64,000 nt of DNA from Lachnospiraceae bacterium (lineage in GTDB: Bacteria; Bacillota; Clostridia; Lachnospirales; Lachnospiraceae): assembly GCA_902363825.1 (NCBI GenBank), contig CABJBK010000012.1, positions 1 to 64,000 of the forward strand, read 5' to 3'. The notes under the pieces are model-generated. The model saw nothing but the letters and a program-made list of their open reading frames with translations, was not told where the DNA came from and did no database searches. Shown in pieces: positions 1-7,318 of the stretch (positions within the stretch are counted from its first letter, which is position 1; every line of letters starts with the position of its first letter). A program made the translations under genes and the position numbers.

Positions 1-93
1 GAATCGCGTTCTTTGAATTATTCTCTTACGAATCTTTCAAGGTTATTTCACTGTTCAGTTTTCAATGTCCTTTGTCTTTTCGACAGCTTATTC
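1..93 (-). other. rRNA operon leader (16S gene lies beyond left edge)
   Basis: Read on the minus strand this stretch carries the motifs CATTGAAAACTGAACA and ACCTTGAAAGATTC, which resemble the conserved leader just upstream of 16S rRNA in Firmicutes. It directly follows two strong tandem promoters. The rRNA genes themselves would lie to the left of base 1, so this is an inference from the leader and promoter architecture. Confidence 0.6.
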
Positions 94-122
94 ATTTTAT
101 CAAAATGTTTTCGCCGTGTCAA
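94..122 (-). promoter_or_regulatory. rrn promoter P2
   Basis: Minus-strand TTGACA, exactly 17 bases, then TAAAAT: a near-consensus sigma-A promoter. It lies about 85 bases downstream of a second near-consensus promoter, the tandem arrangement usual for rRNA operons, and fires toward the left edge. Confidence 0.85.
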
Positions 123-177
123 GAATTTTTTTAACTTTTTTATTTTTCATCACTCTGTCATCAGCAGAGCGATATAC

Positions 178-206
178 ATCTTATCATGCCGTTCGTGTTT
201 TGTCAA
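178..206 (-). promoter_or_regulatory. rrn promoter P1
   Basis: Minus-strand TTGACA, 17 bases, TAAGAT. It is the upstream member of the tandem rRNA promoter pair and sits about 70 bases downstream of a tRNA-Ser gene, so tRNA-Ser readthrough may also feed the rRNA operon. Confidence 0.85.
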
Positions 207-275
207 CACTTTTTTATCTTTTTTCTGTCTTTCTGTCTCCATCCGACAGTAAGTGATAAATCGGCATCCGATGAG

Positions 276-365
276 CGGAGAAGGAGGGATTTGAACCCTC
301 GCGCCGCTGTTAACGACCTGCACCCTTTCCAGGGGTGTCCCTTCGGCCAGCTTGGGTACTTCTCC
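276..365 (-). tRNA. tRNA-Ser (anticodon GGA)
   Basis: A 90-base class II tRNA. The acceptor stem GGAGAAG pairs with CTTCTCC, the T arm carries GGTTCAAATCC, there is a long variable arm, and the anticodon loop contains GGA. The discriminator base is G as in Ser tRNAs. The CCA end is not encoded. It is the second gene of a tRNA-Ser pair. Confidence 0.95.
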
Positions 366-418
366 AGTCGAATATTTTTCATATTCATTTTTTTAAACAT
401 TCATCTAAAAAAGATGAA

Positions 419-504
419 CGGAGAGAGTGGGATTCGAACCCACGCGCCCTTGCGGACAAACGGTTTTCAAGACCGCCTCGTTATGACCACTTCGATATCT
501 CTCC
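419..504 (-). tRNA. tRNA-Ser (anticodon TGA)
   Basis: An 86-base class II tRNA with acceptor stem GGAGAGA/TCTCTCC, T arm GGTTCGAATCC, a long variable arm, and anticodon loop CTTGAAA giving TGA. Discriminator G, CCA not encoded. It is the first gene behind the promoter at 592-620, with tRNA-Ser(GGA) 53 bases downstream. Confidence 0.95.
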
Positions 505-591
505 AACAACATTTCCTCAATCAAGGGAATTGTGTTTGCAGCTGTCACGATGCTTTATCTCATCACCGCTTCTCAAATCAGCGCAAAAATG

Positions 592-620
592 ATTCTATCA
601 TCTCCTGGACCAGCTGTCAA
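592..620 (-). promoter_or_regulatory. promoter of the tRNA-Ser pair
   Basis: Minus-strand TTGACA, 17 bases, TAGAAT, about 90 bases upstream of tRNA-Ser(TGA). This near-consensus sigma-A promoter lies between the end of ispD and the tRNAs. Confidence 0.8.
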
Positions 621-650
621 TATAATTTTTTCATTTTTTTCAAATTCTGA

Positions 651-1349
651 TTAAAAATACTCTTTCAAGAACATTTCTGCAATTTTCATATCTTCCGGCG
701 TTGTGATCTTAATGTTGTGATAACTGCCCTCGATCAGCTTTACCGGCATATGCGCAGCGTGCTCTAAGACCATTGCATCGTCTGTCACGGAATCGTCTCC
801 GTCTGCAATGATCTTTTCGTATGCCTGCAGGATCTCAGGATAAGAGAATGCCTGCGGGGTCTGTATCATCCACACCAGTCTCCGGTCCGGAGTGACGGAT
901 GCGTAAGTATCCTCTGTGGCAATTTTTATGGTGTCTTTTACCGGCATCCCCACCACACACGCTTTTTCTTTTTTCACCGTATCGATCGAACGGCAGATAA
1001 TGTCCTCTGTCACAAACGGTCTCGCTCCGTCATGGATCAGCACATAATCCGCCTGTCCGATTGCTTTTAAACCCTGATATACCGAATGATAGCGTTCCTT
1101 ACCGCCTGCTACGACCCGGGTCACTTTCTGATACCCGTATTTTTTTACGATGTCATTCTTACAATAATCGATCTCTTTTTCTCCGGTGACCAGTATCACC
1201 TCATCGACCGGGCTGCGCTCAAACGCCTCCAGCGCATAGCAGACCAGTGGTTTCCCACCAAGGAGCATATACTGCTTCGCCGTACTGCTCTGCATGCGCT
1301 TCCCGGTTCCCGCCGCAAGCACAAGCGCCACTATTTTTTCTTTTTCCAT
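651..1349 (-). CDS. ispD: 2-C-methyl-D-erythritol 4-phosphate cytidylyltransferase
   Basis: Transfers CMP from CTP to methylerythritol phosphate in the non-mevalonate isoprenoid pathway. The protein has 232 residues, normal for IspD. Visible are the nucleotide-binding loop LAAGTGKRMQ near residues 11-20 followed by AKQYML, the GGKERYHSV segment, and IHDGARPF near the middle, all IspD signatures. The start overlaps the stop of tsaD by one base (TGATG), so the two are translationally coupled at the distal end of the tsaE-led operon. Cytoplasmic. Confidence 0.95.
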   Translation of the reverse strand: MEKEKIVALVLAAGTGKRMQSSTAKQYMLLGGKPLVCYALEAFERSPVDEVILVTGEKEIDYCKNDIVKKYGYQKVTRVVAGGKERYHSVYQGLKAIGQADYVLIHDGARPFVTEDIICRSIDTVKKEKACVVGMPVKDTIKIATEDTYASVTPDRRLVWMIQTPQAFSYPEILQAYEKIIADGDDSVTDDAMVLEHAAHMPVKLIEGSYHNIKITTPEDMKIAEMFLKEYF

Positions 1350-2377
1350 CAGCGTTCACCCAGTTTCAGATTCGGAACGGCGTTAAGATCAAGCCCGGAT
1401 CTGGTTCCCGCCAGATATTCATAATAGCCTGCCGCCCCGATCATCGCCGCATTATCGGTGCAAAGGATCGGTGACGGATGATAAAACGCCACACCTTTCT
1501 TTTCGCACGCCTTTCTTATTCCTTCACGCAGTGTCGCATTGGATGCCACGCCGCCCGCGATCGCAAATTTGTCCATTTTAAATTCATCGATTGCCCGCAC
1601 CGCATGTTCGATCAGCGTGTCTGCCACTGCCTGCTGGAAAGATGCCGCCACATCTGCCGGTACGATCTCGATATCTTTCATTTTACAGCCGTTTAAATAG
1701 TTGAGCACTGCGGATTTCAGTCCACTGAAACTGAAATCATAAGGATCATCCGCGATTTTTGCGCGCGGAAACTCGATCGCATGCGGATCTCCCTCATGCG
1801 CGATCTTTTCAATCTTCGGTCCGCCCGGATACCCGAGTCCGATCGCCCGTGCCACTTTATCAAACGCTTCTCCTGCCGCGTCATCTCTGGTACGCCCGAG
1901 TATTTCATATTTTCCGTAATCCTGCACTTTTACCAAATGCGTATGACCGCCGGATACCACGAGGCATAAAAACGGCGGCTCCAATTCTTTATTTTCGATA
2001 TAGTTGGCGCTGATATGCCCCTCGATATGATGCACGCCGACCAACGGAATGTTTCTCGCGTAGCTGATGGCCTTTGCCGCAGCGACACCGACAAGCAGTG
2101 CGCCTACTAACCCCGGCCCGTAGGTCACCGCGATCGCATCCATATCATCCAGTGTCATTTCCGCTTCTTTTAAGGCTTCCTCGATCACCTGGTTTATTTT
2201 CTCGATATGTTTTCTGGACGCGATCTCAGGCACTACACCTCCATACAGTGTATGCAGGGCGATCTGCGAGGAAATAATATTTGAACGCACATCCCTGCCA
2301 TTCACCACGACCGCAGCCGCAGTCTCATCACAGGAACTTTCTATGCCAAGCACCCTGATTTCTTTCTCTTTATTCAT
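1349..2377 (-). CDS. tsaD: tRNA N6-adenosine threonylcarbamoyltransferase
   Basis: Catalytic subunit of t6A synthesis at A37 of ANN-decoding tRNAs, acting with TsaB and TsaE from the same operon. The ASKHA fold begins [11 protein letters not shown] and the metal-binding HIEGH motif lies near residue 115. I chose the ATG at 2377 (342 residues, the family length) because a GGAGA lies upstream of it; an ATG six codons earlier at 2395 has a Shine-Dalgarno abutting the codon. The start overlaps the preceding gene by 8 bases. Confidence 0.93.
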   Translation of the reverse strand: MNKEKEIRVLGIESSCDETAAAVVVNGRDVRSNIISSQIALHTLYGGVVPEIASRKHIEKINQVIEEALKEAEMTLDDMDAIAVTYGPGLVGALLVGVAAAKAISYARNIPLVGVHHIEGHISANYIENKELEPPFLCLVVSGGHTHLVKVQDYGKYEILGRTRDDAAGEAFDKVARAIGLGYPGGPKIEKIAHEGDPHAIEFPRAKIADDPYDFSFSGLKSAVLNYLNGCKMKDIEIVPADVAASFQQAVADTLIEHAVRAIDEFKMDKFAIAGGVASNATLREGIRKACEKKGVAFYHPSPILCTDNAAMIGAAGYYEYLAGTRSGLDLNAVPNLKLGER

Positions 2378-2963
2378 GATCTGTACTGTCTCCATTTCCT
2401 TTTACCACTTCATACGCAAGGATCTTCCACTTTCCGTCTTCATCCTGGCGCAGCACATACTGCTGGTATGTCTTGGTATATCCATCCTTCCCTTTTACAA
2501 AATAGGAAGCTGTGACATAGGCGCACTCCGCCCCGTTCACCGTCTTTTTTACGATCTCATCACTGTCACACACATCCGTTGTATTGATCGTTTTTCCCGC
2601 ATCTTTATAATTCTGGATGTCTGTCATGAGCGCGGAATAATACTGGTCTTCCGGATTGTTCTGAAGCAGCTCGTCATCCATCAACTTTCTCGCCTGCGCA
2701 CCCAGTGCCCGGATCTCATCCTCGGTACAGTCCTCGTTGTAATAGCATTTTAAAATGTCATTGTACAGCTTGATCACTTCTCTGGGAGTCTGTGGATAGG
2801 ATGTGTCCAGATTCTTTGTTGTGATCTTCGTGATCGCTGTCAGCTCTGTCGTATCCTCCGCCGTCTTTGTGCTCCGGTGTGACAGATGATAATAGTATCC
2901 CACTACAAGCGCCACACAAACCAGTCCCACGATTATCATGCGTATCTGTTTTTTCATGCTCAT
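2370..2963 (-). CDS. membrane-anchored protein of unknown function
   Basis: 197 residues with an uncleaved-looking N-terminal membrane segment (about residues 8-25), a short Thr-rich linker, then a soluble extracytoplasmic domain ending in a segment like [19 protein letters not shown], typical of small NTF2-like or DUF6715-like secreted domains in Lachnospiraceae. The family name is a guess. It overlaps rnz by 4 bases (ATGA) and tsaD by 8, so it is co-expressed with the t6A genes, but nothing shows a functional link. Confidence 0.8.
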   Translation of the reverse strand: MSMKKQIRMIIVGLVCVALVVGYYYHLSHRSTKTAEDTTELTAITKITTKNLDTSYPQTPREVIKLYNDILKCYYNEDCTEDEIRALGAQARKLMDDELLQNNPEDQYYSALMTDIQNYKDAGKTINTTDVCDSDEIVKKTVNGAECAYVTASYFVKGKDGYTKTYQQYVLRQDEDGKWKILAYEVVKGNGDSTDHE

Positions 2964-3871
2964 TCCTCCTCAAAATCAATTTCTACCGTCTTTCCGTCTT
3001 TTCCTAAAACGGTATTTGCAAACACTTTCTGTACTTCTTTTTTATAATCTTCCGGGCGGACCAGCGACGGACTGTAATGCGTGAGCCACAGTTCTTTTAC
3101 TCCCGCTTCTTTTGCCATCTGCGCCGCCTCGTAAAATGTCATGTGTTTATACTGTTTTGCCTTTGTAATCTTTTCTTTTTCCGCATACATTCCCTCACAG
3201 ATAAAAAGATCCGATCCTTTCGCGTGTTCCACAATGGATGCCGTCGGTCTGGTATCCGTACAGTACGTCACTTTTATGCCTTTTCTCGGCGGTCCGAGCA
3301 CCATATCCGGCGTATAGATTCTGCCATCCTCCGTCAGGGTCTCCCCTTTTTGCAGACGGTTCCAGTATTTCTGCGGAATTCCTTTCTCGTGTGCCGCCTC
3401 TACACTGAATTTTCCGGTTCTTTTGATCTCGATCGAGTAGCCGTAACAGGTAATATTGTGATTTACCCGAAATGCATGTATGACATATCCGCACAGCTCT
3501 ATCGTCTGCTTCGGCTCTGTCAGTTCTATATAGTTGATCTCAAACGGAAGTTCCGGCGCGATCATGCGAAGCGCGCTGACGACCCGCTCCAATCCCTTCG
3601 GACCTACTAAAGTAAGCGGCTCTGTCCGTTCCGCATTTCCCATTGTGAGCAGTATTCCCGGCAGTCCGCTGATATGATCCGCGTGGTAATGCGTAAAACA
3701 GATCACATCCACCGGTTTGAAGCTCCATCCCTTTTCTTTGACCGCGATCTGCGTTCCTTCTCCGCAGTCGATCATCAGACTGCTTCCATTGTATCTTGTC
3801 ATCAGGGAAGTCAGCCACCGGTTTGGCAGCGGCATCATTCCCCCTGTTCCCAATAAACAAACATCTAACAT
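2960..3871 (-). CDS. rnz: ribonuclease Z
   Basis: Metallo-beta-lactamase-fold endonuclease that trims tRNA 3' trailers, needed here because the tRNAs in this window do not encode CCA. The zinc motif HYHADHISGLPG lies near residues 61-72, followed by GPKGL and a late HMTFYEAA histidine motif. 303 residues matches the short bacterial RNase Z form. It starts 15 bases after rimI stops and overlaps the next gene by 4. Confidence 0.93.
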   Translation of the reverse strand: MLDVCLLGTGGMMPLPNRWLTSLMTRYNGSSLMIDCGEGTQIAVKEKGWSFKPVDVICFTHYHADHISGLPGILLTMGNAERTEPLTLVGPKGLERVVSALRMIAPELPFEINYIELTEPKQTIELCGYVIHAFRVNHNITCYGYSIEIKRTGKFSVEAAHEKGIPQKYWNRLQKGETLTEDGRIYTPDMVLGPPRKGIKVTYCTDTRPTASIVEHAKGSDLFICEGMYAEKEKITKAKQYKHMTFYEAAQMAKEAGVKELWLTHYSPSLVRPEDYKKEVQKVFANTVLGKDGKTVEIDFEEE

Positions 3872-3886
3872 CTTTTTCCCGTCCTA

Positions 3887-4324
3887 TTATTTTGCAAATG
3901 TCATAATATAAGCATCTTCTTTCGGCTGTTCATAAAATCCCTTCCGCCTTCCCTGTATGAAAAATCCGTATTTTTGATACAGGTTTATCGCCGCTTCATT
4001 CGAGCAGCGTACTTCCAGAACGAAGTTTCGTGTTCCGCGTTCATACGCCAGATGTAAAAGCCGCTCGAGCATCCGGTCCGCGATCCGCTGTCTGCGGTGT
4101 ACCGGCGCTACTGCCACGTTGGTGATCTCTCCCTCATCCGCCGCCTGATAAAGCCCGCAGTAGCCCTTTATTTCTCCATCTTCCCGCGCCACTAAAAAGA
4201 TCACGTTATCCATACCCAGGGTATCCGCGAATCCCTTTTTGCTCCAGGGCATTGAAAATACCTCTGCCTCTATGGCTGCGACTCCGTCAAGATCCGCTTC
4301 TGTCATCTCCGTTATCTCAAGCAT
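3887..4324 (-). CDS. rimI: ribosomal protein bS18 alanine N-acetyltransferase-like GNAT enzyme
   Basis: 145-residue GNAT domain that would acetylate the N-terminus of ribosomal protein S18 or another protein. Visible are the segment NVAVAPVHRRQRIADRMLE with the acetyl-CoA loop and a late LEVRCSNEAAINLYQKYGF, both standard RimI signatures. I chose the ATG at 4324 because upstream in-frame codons run inside tsaB and read as low-quality Arg-rich sequence. The tsaB-rimI-tsaD linkage is common in Firmicutes. Confidence 0.9.
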   Translation of the reverse strand: MLEITEMTEADLDGVAAIEAEVFSMPWSKKGFADTLGMDNVIFLVAREDGEIKGYCGLYQAADEGEITNVAVAPVHRRQRIADRMLERLLHLAYERGTRNFVLEVRCSNEAAINLYQKYGFFIQGRRKGFYEQPKEDAYIMTFAK

Positions 4325-5030
4325 GCTTCGCATTCTCTCTTTCCATGCGTTCCCGCTCTGCCTGTGACAGGCGCAGATAATCCGGGCGGTGTTCCGCCGC
4401 CGTCTCTGTCTTTCCTTTTTTATAGTAGATCTCTCCGAGTGCCGCAACTGCTGCCGCGCGCTGTTTGTTTACATGCGCCGGTGCAAAGGTATAAGGAACA
4501 TTGATCTGCTCTCTGATATACGTCTCAAATACCGGCACCCCGTCTCCCAAAAATACGACCGCGCGCTGTTTCTCATTGATCTTTTCTACGATCTCATCGA
4601 TCCCGACCGCGCATTGTGCAAGCTCCACCTGCATTTTATTTCCATCAAAGGTATATAACCCGGTGTAAGTCTGGTTTCTTCTCGCGTCCATGAGCGGGCA
4701 TACCATGTCCCGGTGTCCGCAGAGATTATAAGCAAGCGCGTCCACGGTAGGTATGTGGATAAGCGGTTTTTCCAGTGCGAGGCCAAGTCCTTTCGCTGTT
4801 GCGGAACCGATGCGGAGTCCGGTAAATGAACCCGGCCCGCCGGAAACCGCGATCGCGTCTATGGTATTTAAATCCAGTTCTATCATCTTTGCAAGCTCGT
4901 CCAACATCGGAAGCAGGGTCTGGGAATGCGTCTTTTTATAATTCATCGTAAATTCCCCAAGCAGATTGTCATCCTCTGTGACCGCCACGCTTGCGACCAG
5001 TCCGGAGCTGTCTATTCCGAGTATTTTCAT
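4317..5030 (-). CDS. tsaB: tRNA threonylcarbamoyladenosine biosynthesis protein TsaB
   Basis: Non-catalytic ASKHA paralogue of TsaD that dimerises with it in t6A synthesis. 237 residues, beginning MKILGIDSSG and carrying the SGGPGSFTGLRIG motif near residues 64-76, both diagnostic. It overlaps tsaE by 4 bases upstream and rimI by 8 downstream, so it sits in the middle of the operon. Confidence 0.95.
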   Translation of the reverse strand: MKILGIDSSGLVASVAVTEDDNLLGEFTMNYKKTHSQTLLPMLDELAKMIELDLNTIDAIAVSGGPGSFTGLRIGSATAKGLGLALEKPLIHIPTVDALAYNLCGHRDMVCPLMDARRNQTYTGLYTFDGNKMQVELAQCAVGIDEIVEKINEKQRAVVFLGDGVPVFETYIREQINVPYTFAPAHVNKQRAAAVAALGEIYYKKGKTETAAEHRPDYLRLSQAERERMERENAKHA

Positions 5031-5458
5031 GCTCCTACCTCCTCTATCGTAATTTTACGGTAATCAAATCCTTTTTCAAGATCTTTTTCTATGGTAATTT
5101 CTTTTCGCACCGGCGGCAGGATCTCTTCGATCAGGTTTGCCCACTCGATCATGGTAAGCCCCTGTCCGTAAAAATAGTCCTCATATCCGATCTCGTCCAT
5201 CTCCTCGATATCTCCGATGCGGTAAACATCAAAATGGTAAAACGGCAGACGTCCTTCCTCGTAGACCTGCACGATCGTGAACGTCGGGCTTGAGATCGGC
5301 TCCGTGATCCCGAGTCCCTTTGCGATCCCCTGGGTCAGCACCGTCTTTCCGACACCGAGGTCTCCCATCAGCGTGCAGACATCTCCGGGCTTTGCCTCCC
5401 GTCCTAATTTTTCTCCCAATGCGGCTGTTTCTTCCGCAGAATATGTTTCATAGATCAT
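5027..5458 (-). CDS. tsaE: tRNA threonylcarbamoyladenosine biosynthesis ATPase TsaE
   Basis: P-loop ATPase of the t6A complex. 143 residues; Walker A GDLGVGKT near residues 32-39 and SSPTFTIVQVYEEG just after. I chose the ATG at 5458 because AGGAAG lies 5 bases upstream; a longer frame to 5524 would overlap the promoter at 5490-5518. First gene of the operon that runs through to ispD. Confidence 0.95.
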   Translation of the reverse strand: MIYETYSAEETAALGEKLGREAKPGDVCTLMGDLGVGKTVLTQGIAKGLGITEPISSPTFTIVQVYEEGRLPFYHFDVYRIGDIEEMDEIGYEDYFYGQGLTMIEWANLIEEILPPVRKEITIEKDLEKGFDYRKITIEEVGA

Positions 5459-5489
5459 GTTTTCTTCCTGTCTTTTTCGTTTTGTTAAA

Positions 5490-5518
5490 AGTATAGCATT
5501 GTTTGAATGAAATGACAA
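5490..5518 (-). promoter_or_regulatory. promoter of the tsaE-tsaB-rimI-rnz-tsaD-ispD operon
   Basis: Minus-strand TTGTCA, 17 bases, TATACT, with the -10 about 30 bases before the tsaE start. No other convincing promoter is seen within the tightly overlapped operon. Confidence 0.75.
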
Positions 5519-5526
5519 TTCCAACT

Positions 5527-5560
5527 AAAAAATGCCGGAATCCACAAATGGAATCCGGCA
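5527..5560 (-). terminator. rho-independent terminator after ribU
   Basis: Minus-strand stem TGCCGGATTCCA / TGGATTCCGGCA with a TTTG loop and one internal mismatch, followed by six T. It separates ribU from the tsaE promoter immediately downstream. Confidence 0.85.
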
Positions 5561-5570
5561 GAACAGCTCA

Positions 5571-6170
5571 CTATTTGTTTGACACACCTTTTATGATCGG
5601 CGAAATATGTTTGTAGATCAAAAGGGTGATGATGACGCTTAGCATGCCTTTTACAAAGGTAAACGGCATATTAAAGATGACCAGGCATTTCAGTAATGTA
5701 TCTGCGCTTGGCAGGATCTCCTGATACATCGCAAGGATCGTATCCATCGGCAGAAACGCCGTGTATACCGGATACACGATGAAGTAGTTGGACGCCACAC
5801 TGAGAAGCGCCATGAACGCAGCTCCGAGGACAGATCCGATCACCGCGTTTTTTTTGGTCTTCTTTCTCTGGTAGATCAGTCCCGCCGGAAGCACAAATGC
5901 CGCTCCCAGGATAAAGTTGGAAAGTTCTCCCACTCCGCCGGTCGTTGTGATCAACAGATGGATCAGGTTTTTGATCAGGCAGATGATCACGCCGTACCAC
6001 GGCCCCATCGCAAATGCTCCGATCAGTGCCGGAAGTTCAGAAAGATCCATCTGTATAAAGGACGGTACTAAAAACGGAATGCTGAATTCGAAAAACATCA
6101 GCGCAAATGCCACTGCGGAAAGCATTGCCGTAACTGTCATGTAACGAACGTTGTGTTGTCTTGTGTGCAT
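5571..6170 (-). CDS. ribU: riboflavin ECF transporter S component
   Basis: Substrate-binding integral membrane subunit for riboflavin uptake, working with a shared ECF energy module encoded elsewhere. 199 residues with five to six predicted membrane helices; the first helix and the segment FIQMDLSELPALIGAFAMGP match the RibU/ECF-S signature. An FMN riboswitch and terminator precede it, which fixes the substrate. It is monocistronic, ending at the terminator at 5527-5560. Confidence 0.93.
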   Translation of the reverse strand: MHTRQHNVRYMTVTAMLSAVAFALMFFEFSIPFLVPSFIQMDLSELPALIGAFAMGPWYGVIICLIKNLIHLLITTTGGVGELSNFILGAAFVLPAGLIYQRKKTKKNAVIGSVLGAAFMALLSVASNYFIVYPVYTAFLPMDTILAMYQEILPSADTLLKCLVIFNMPFTFVKGMLSVIITLLIYKHISPIIKGVSNK

Positions 6171-6211
6171 ATCTTTTTTGCTCCTTTTCGTTCCGGGACA
6201 TTTCCTATAGC

Positions 6212-6240
6212 AAAACCCCCGGACAAAATATCCGGGGGCA
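6212..6240 (-). terminator. riboswitch expression-platform terminator
   Basis: Minus-strand hairpin with stem CCCCCGGA / TCCGGGGG and a TATTTTG loop, followed by TTTTG. It sits 12 bases downstream of the FMN aptamer and about 40 bases before the ribU start, so it would stop transcription when FMN is bound. Confidence 0.85.
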
Positions 6241-6252
6241 TTCTCTATCGCT

Positions 6253-6400
6253 ATCTTCTCTCATCCAGACTGTACTGTCGGTTCCGGAATCTCACCGGAT
6301 CAGCTGATCGCTCAGCTCACGGACTTTCCAGCAGTCAAAAGGCTCCGGAATCACCGTCGGTCGGGAATCTGTGTCCTGCACATCACCCTGCCCCGAAGAT
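6253..6400 (-). promoter_or_regulatory. FMN riboswitch (RFN element)
   Basis: The minus strand starts ATCTTCGGGGCAGGGTG, continues with ATTCCCGACCGACGGTG, AGTCCGTGAGC and GATTCCGGAACCGACAGT, and closes with GGATGAGAGAAGAT. These are the conserved RFN blocks in order, about 148 bases, and the ends pair as P1. Together with the following terminator it is an OFF switch on ribU. Confidence 0.97.
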
Positions 6401-6419
6401 TTTATTCTTTTACATGCAC

Positions 6420-6448
6420 AGTGTAATGCCGTTTTTCTCTTCTGTCAA
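6420..6448 (-). promoter_or_regulatory. promoter of the riboswitch-ribU transcript
   Basis: Minus-strand TTGACA, 17 bases, TACACT. The -10 lies 19 bases upstream of the first base of the FMN aptamer. Confidence 0.85.
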
Positions 6449-6478
6449 GTTTTTTGTCCCATCTCTGCCGCATGCATC

Positions 6479-7300
6479 TTAGGTTTCTTTTAATCTTAAG
6501 GTAAAGCAGATGACGTTATCCTTTTCATAGGACGCGCCAAGTGTGCCTCCATGTGCCAGTGCGATCGCCCTCGCCGCGGAAAGTCCGATCCCGTAACCAC
6601 CGCTTTTCTGGGTTCGCGCCGCGTCTCCCCGGTAAAAACGCTCAAACAGCTTTTCCGGCTCTACTTCGGGCAGCTTCTCACAGGTATTTTTTACCTGAAG
6701 CACCAGTTCCCTGCCGCTCTTTTTTAACGATACATCGATATATCCGCCCTCACTTGCGTATTTGACCGCGTTATCAAAAAGGATGGAGAGCAGCTGGATC
6801 AGGTTCTCCCGGCTTGCATGGACATCCACACCCGCCGCGATCTCTTCGTGTATCTCGATGTTTTTTAACGCAGCCGACTCGTATAAGTACTCTGGTTTAA
6901 CGAGACCCCGCCACAGGTCAGAACATTCGGCGTAAACTCCTCGCGTCTGCGCAGCATGGCACGCACACGGGCAAGCAGTTCCCCATGACGAATGGTTTGG
7001 GCAGATAATCATCCGACCCGAGATCCAGCCCTTCGATCCGGTCTTCCACCTCTGCTTTCGCAGTAAGAAGAAGGATCGGTGTCTTACATCCCTCCGCCCT
7101 TAATTCTTTTAACACCTGAAGTCCGCTCTTTTTTGGCATCATGACATCCAGAATGATCCCGTCATATTGTGTTCCGCATGGGCATAGGAAAGCGCTTCCT
7201 CTCCATCGTAAACCGCGTCTACGGTGTATTTGTGATAAGTCAGAATGTCCACAACCGCCTCGGACATTTCCTCCTCGTCCTCTGCATACAACAGTTTCAT
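6479..7300 (-). pseudogene. decayed, deleted two-component system (response regulator fused to kinase tail)
   Basis: The 5' part encodes an OmpR-type receiver starting MKLLYAEDEEEMSEAVVDIL at 7300. A one-base frameshift near 7170 precedes YDGIILDVMMPKKSGLQVL, and a second near 6987 follows SDDYLPKPF. Only the first residues of the DNA-binding domain remain before the sequence jumps, near 6900, into a histidine kinase C-terminus (LLSILFDNAVKYA, then GGYGIGLSAARAI) that stays open to 6479. Sensor, HAMP and HisKA regions are gone. It lies 18 bases downstream of tex. Confidence 0.85.
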
Positions 7301-7318
7301 ATTCTCCCACCTGCTTCT

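Noticed and set aside
13..650. Plus-strand ORFs at the left edge
   Set aside because: They run through tRNA genes and rRNA promoters on the other strand.
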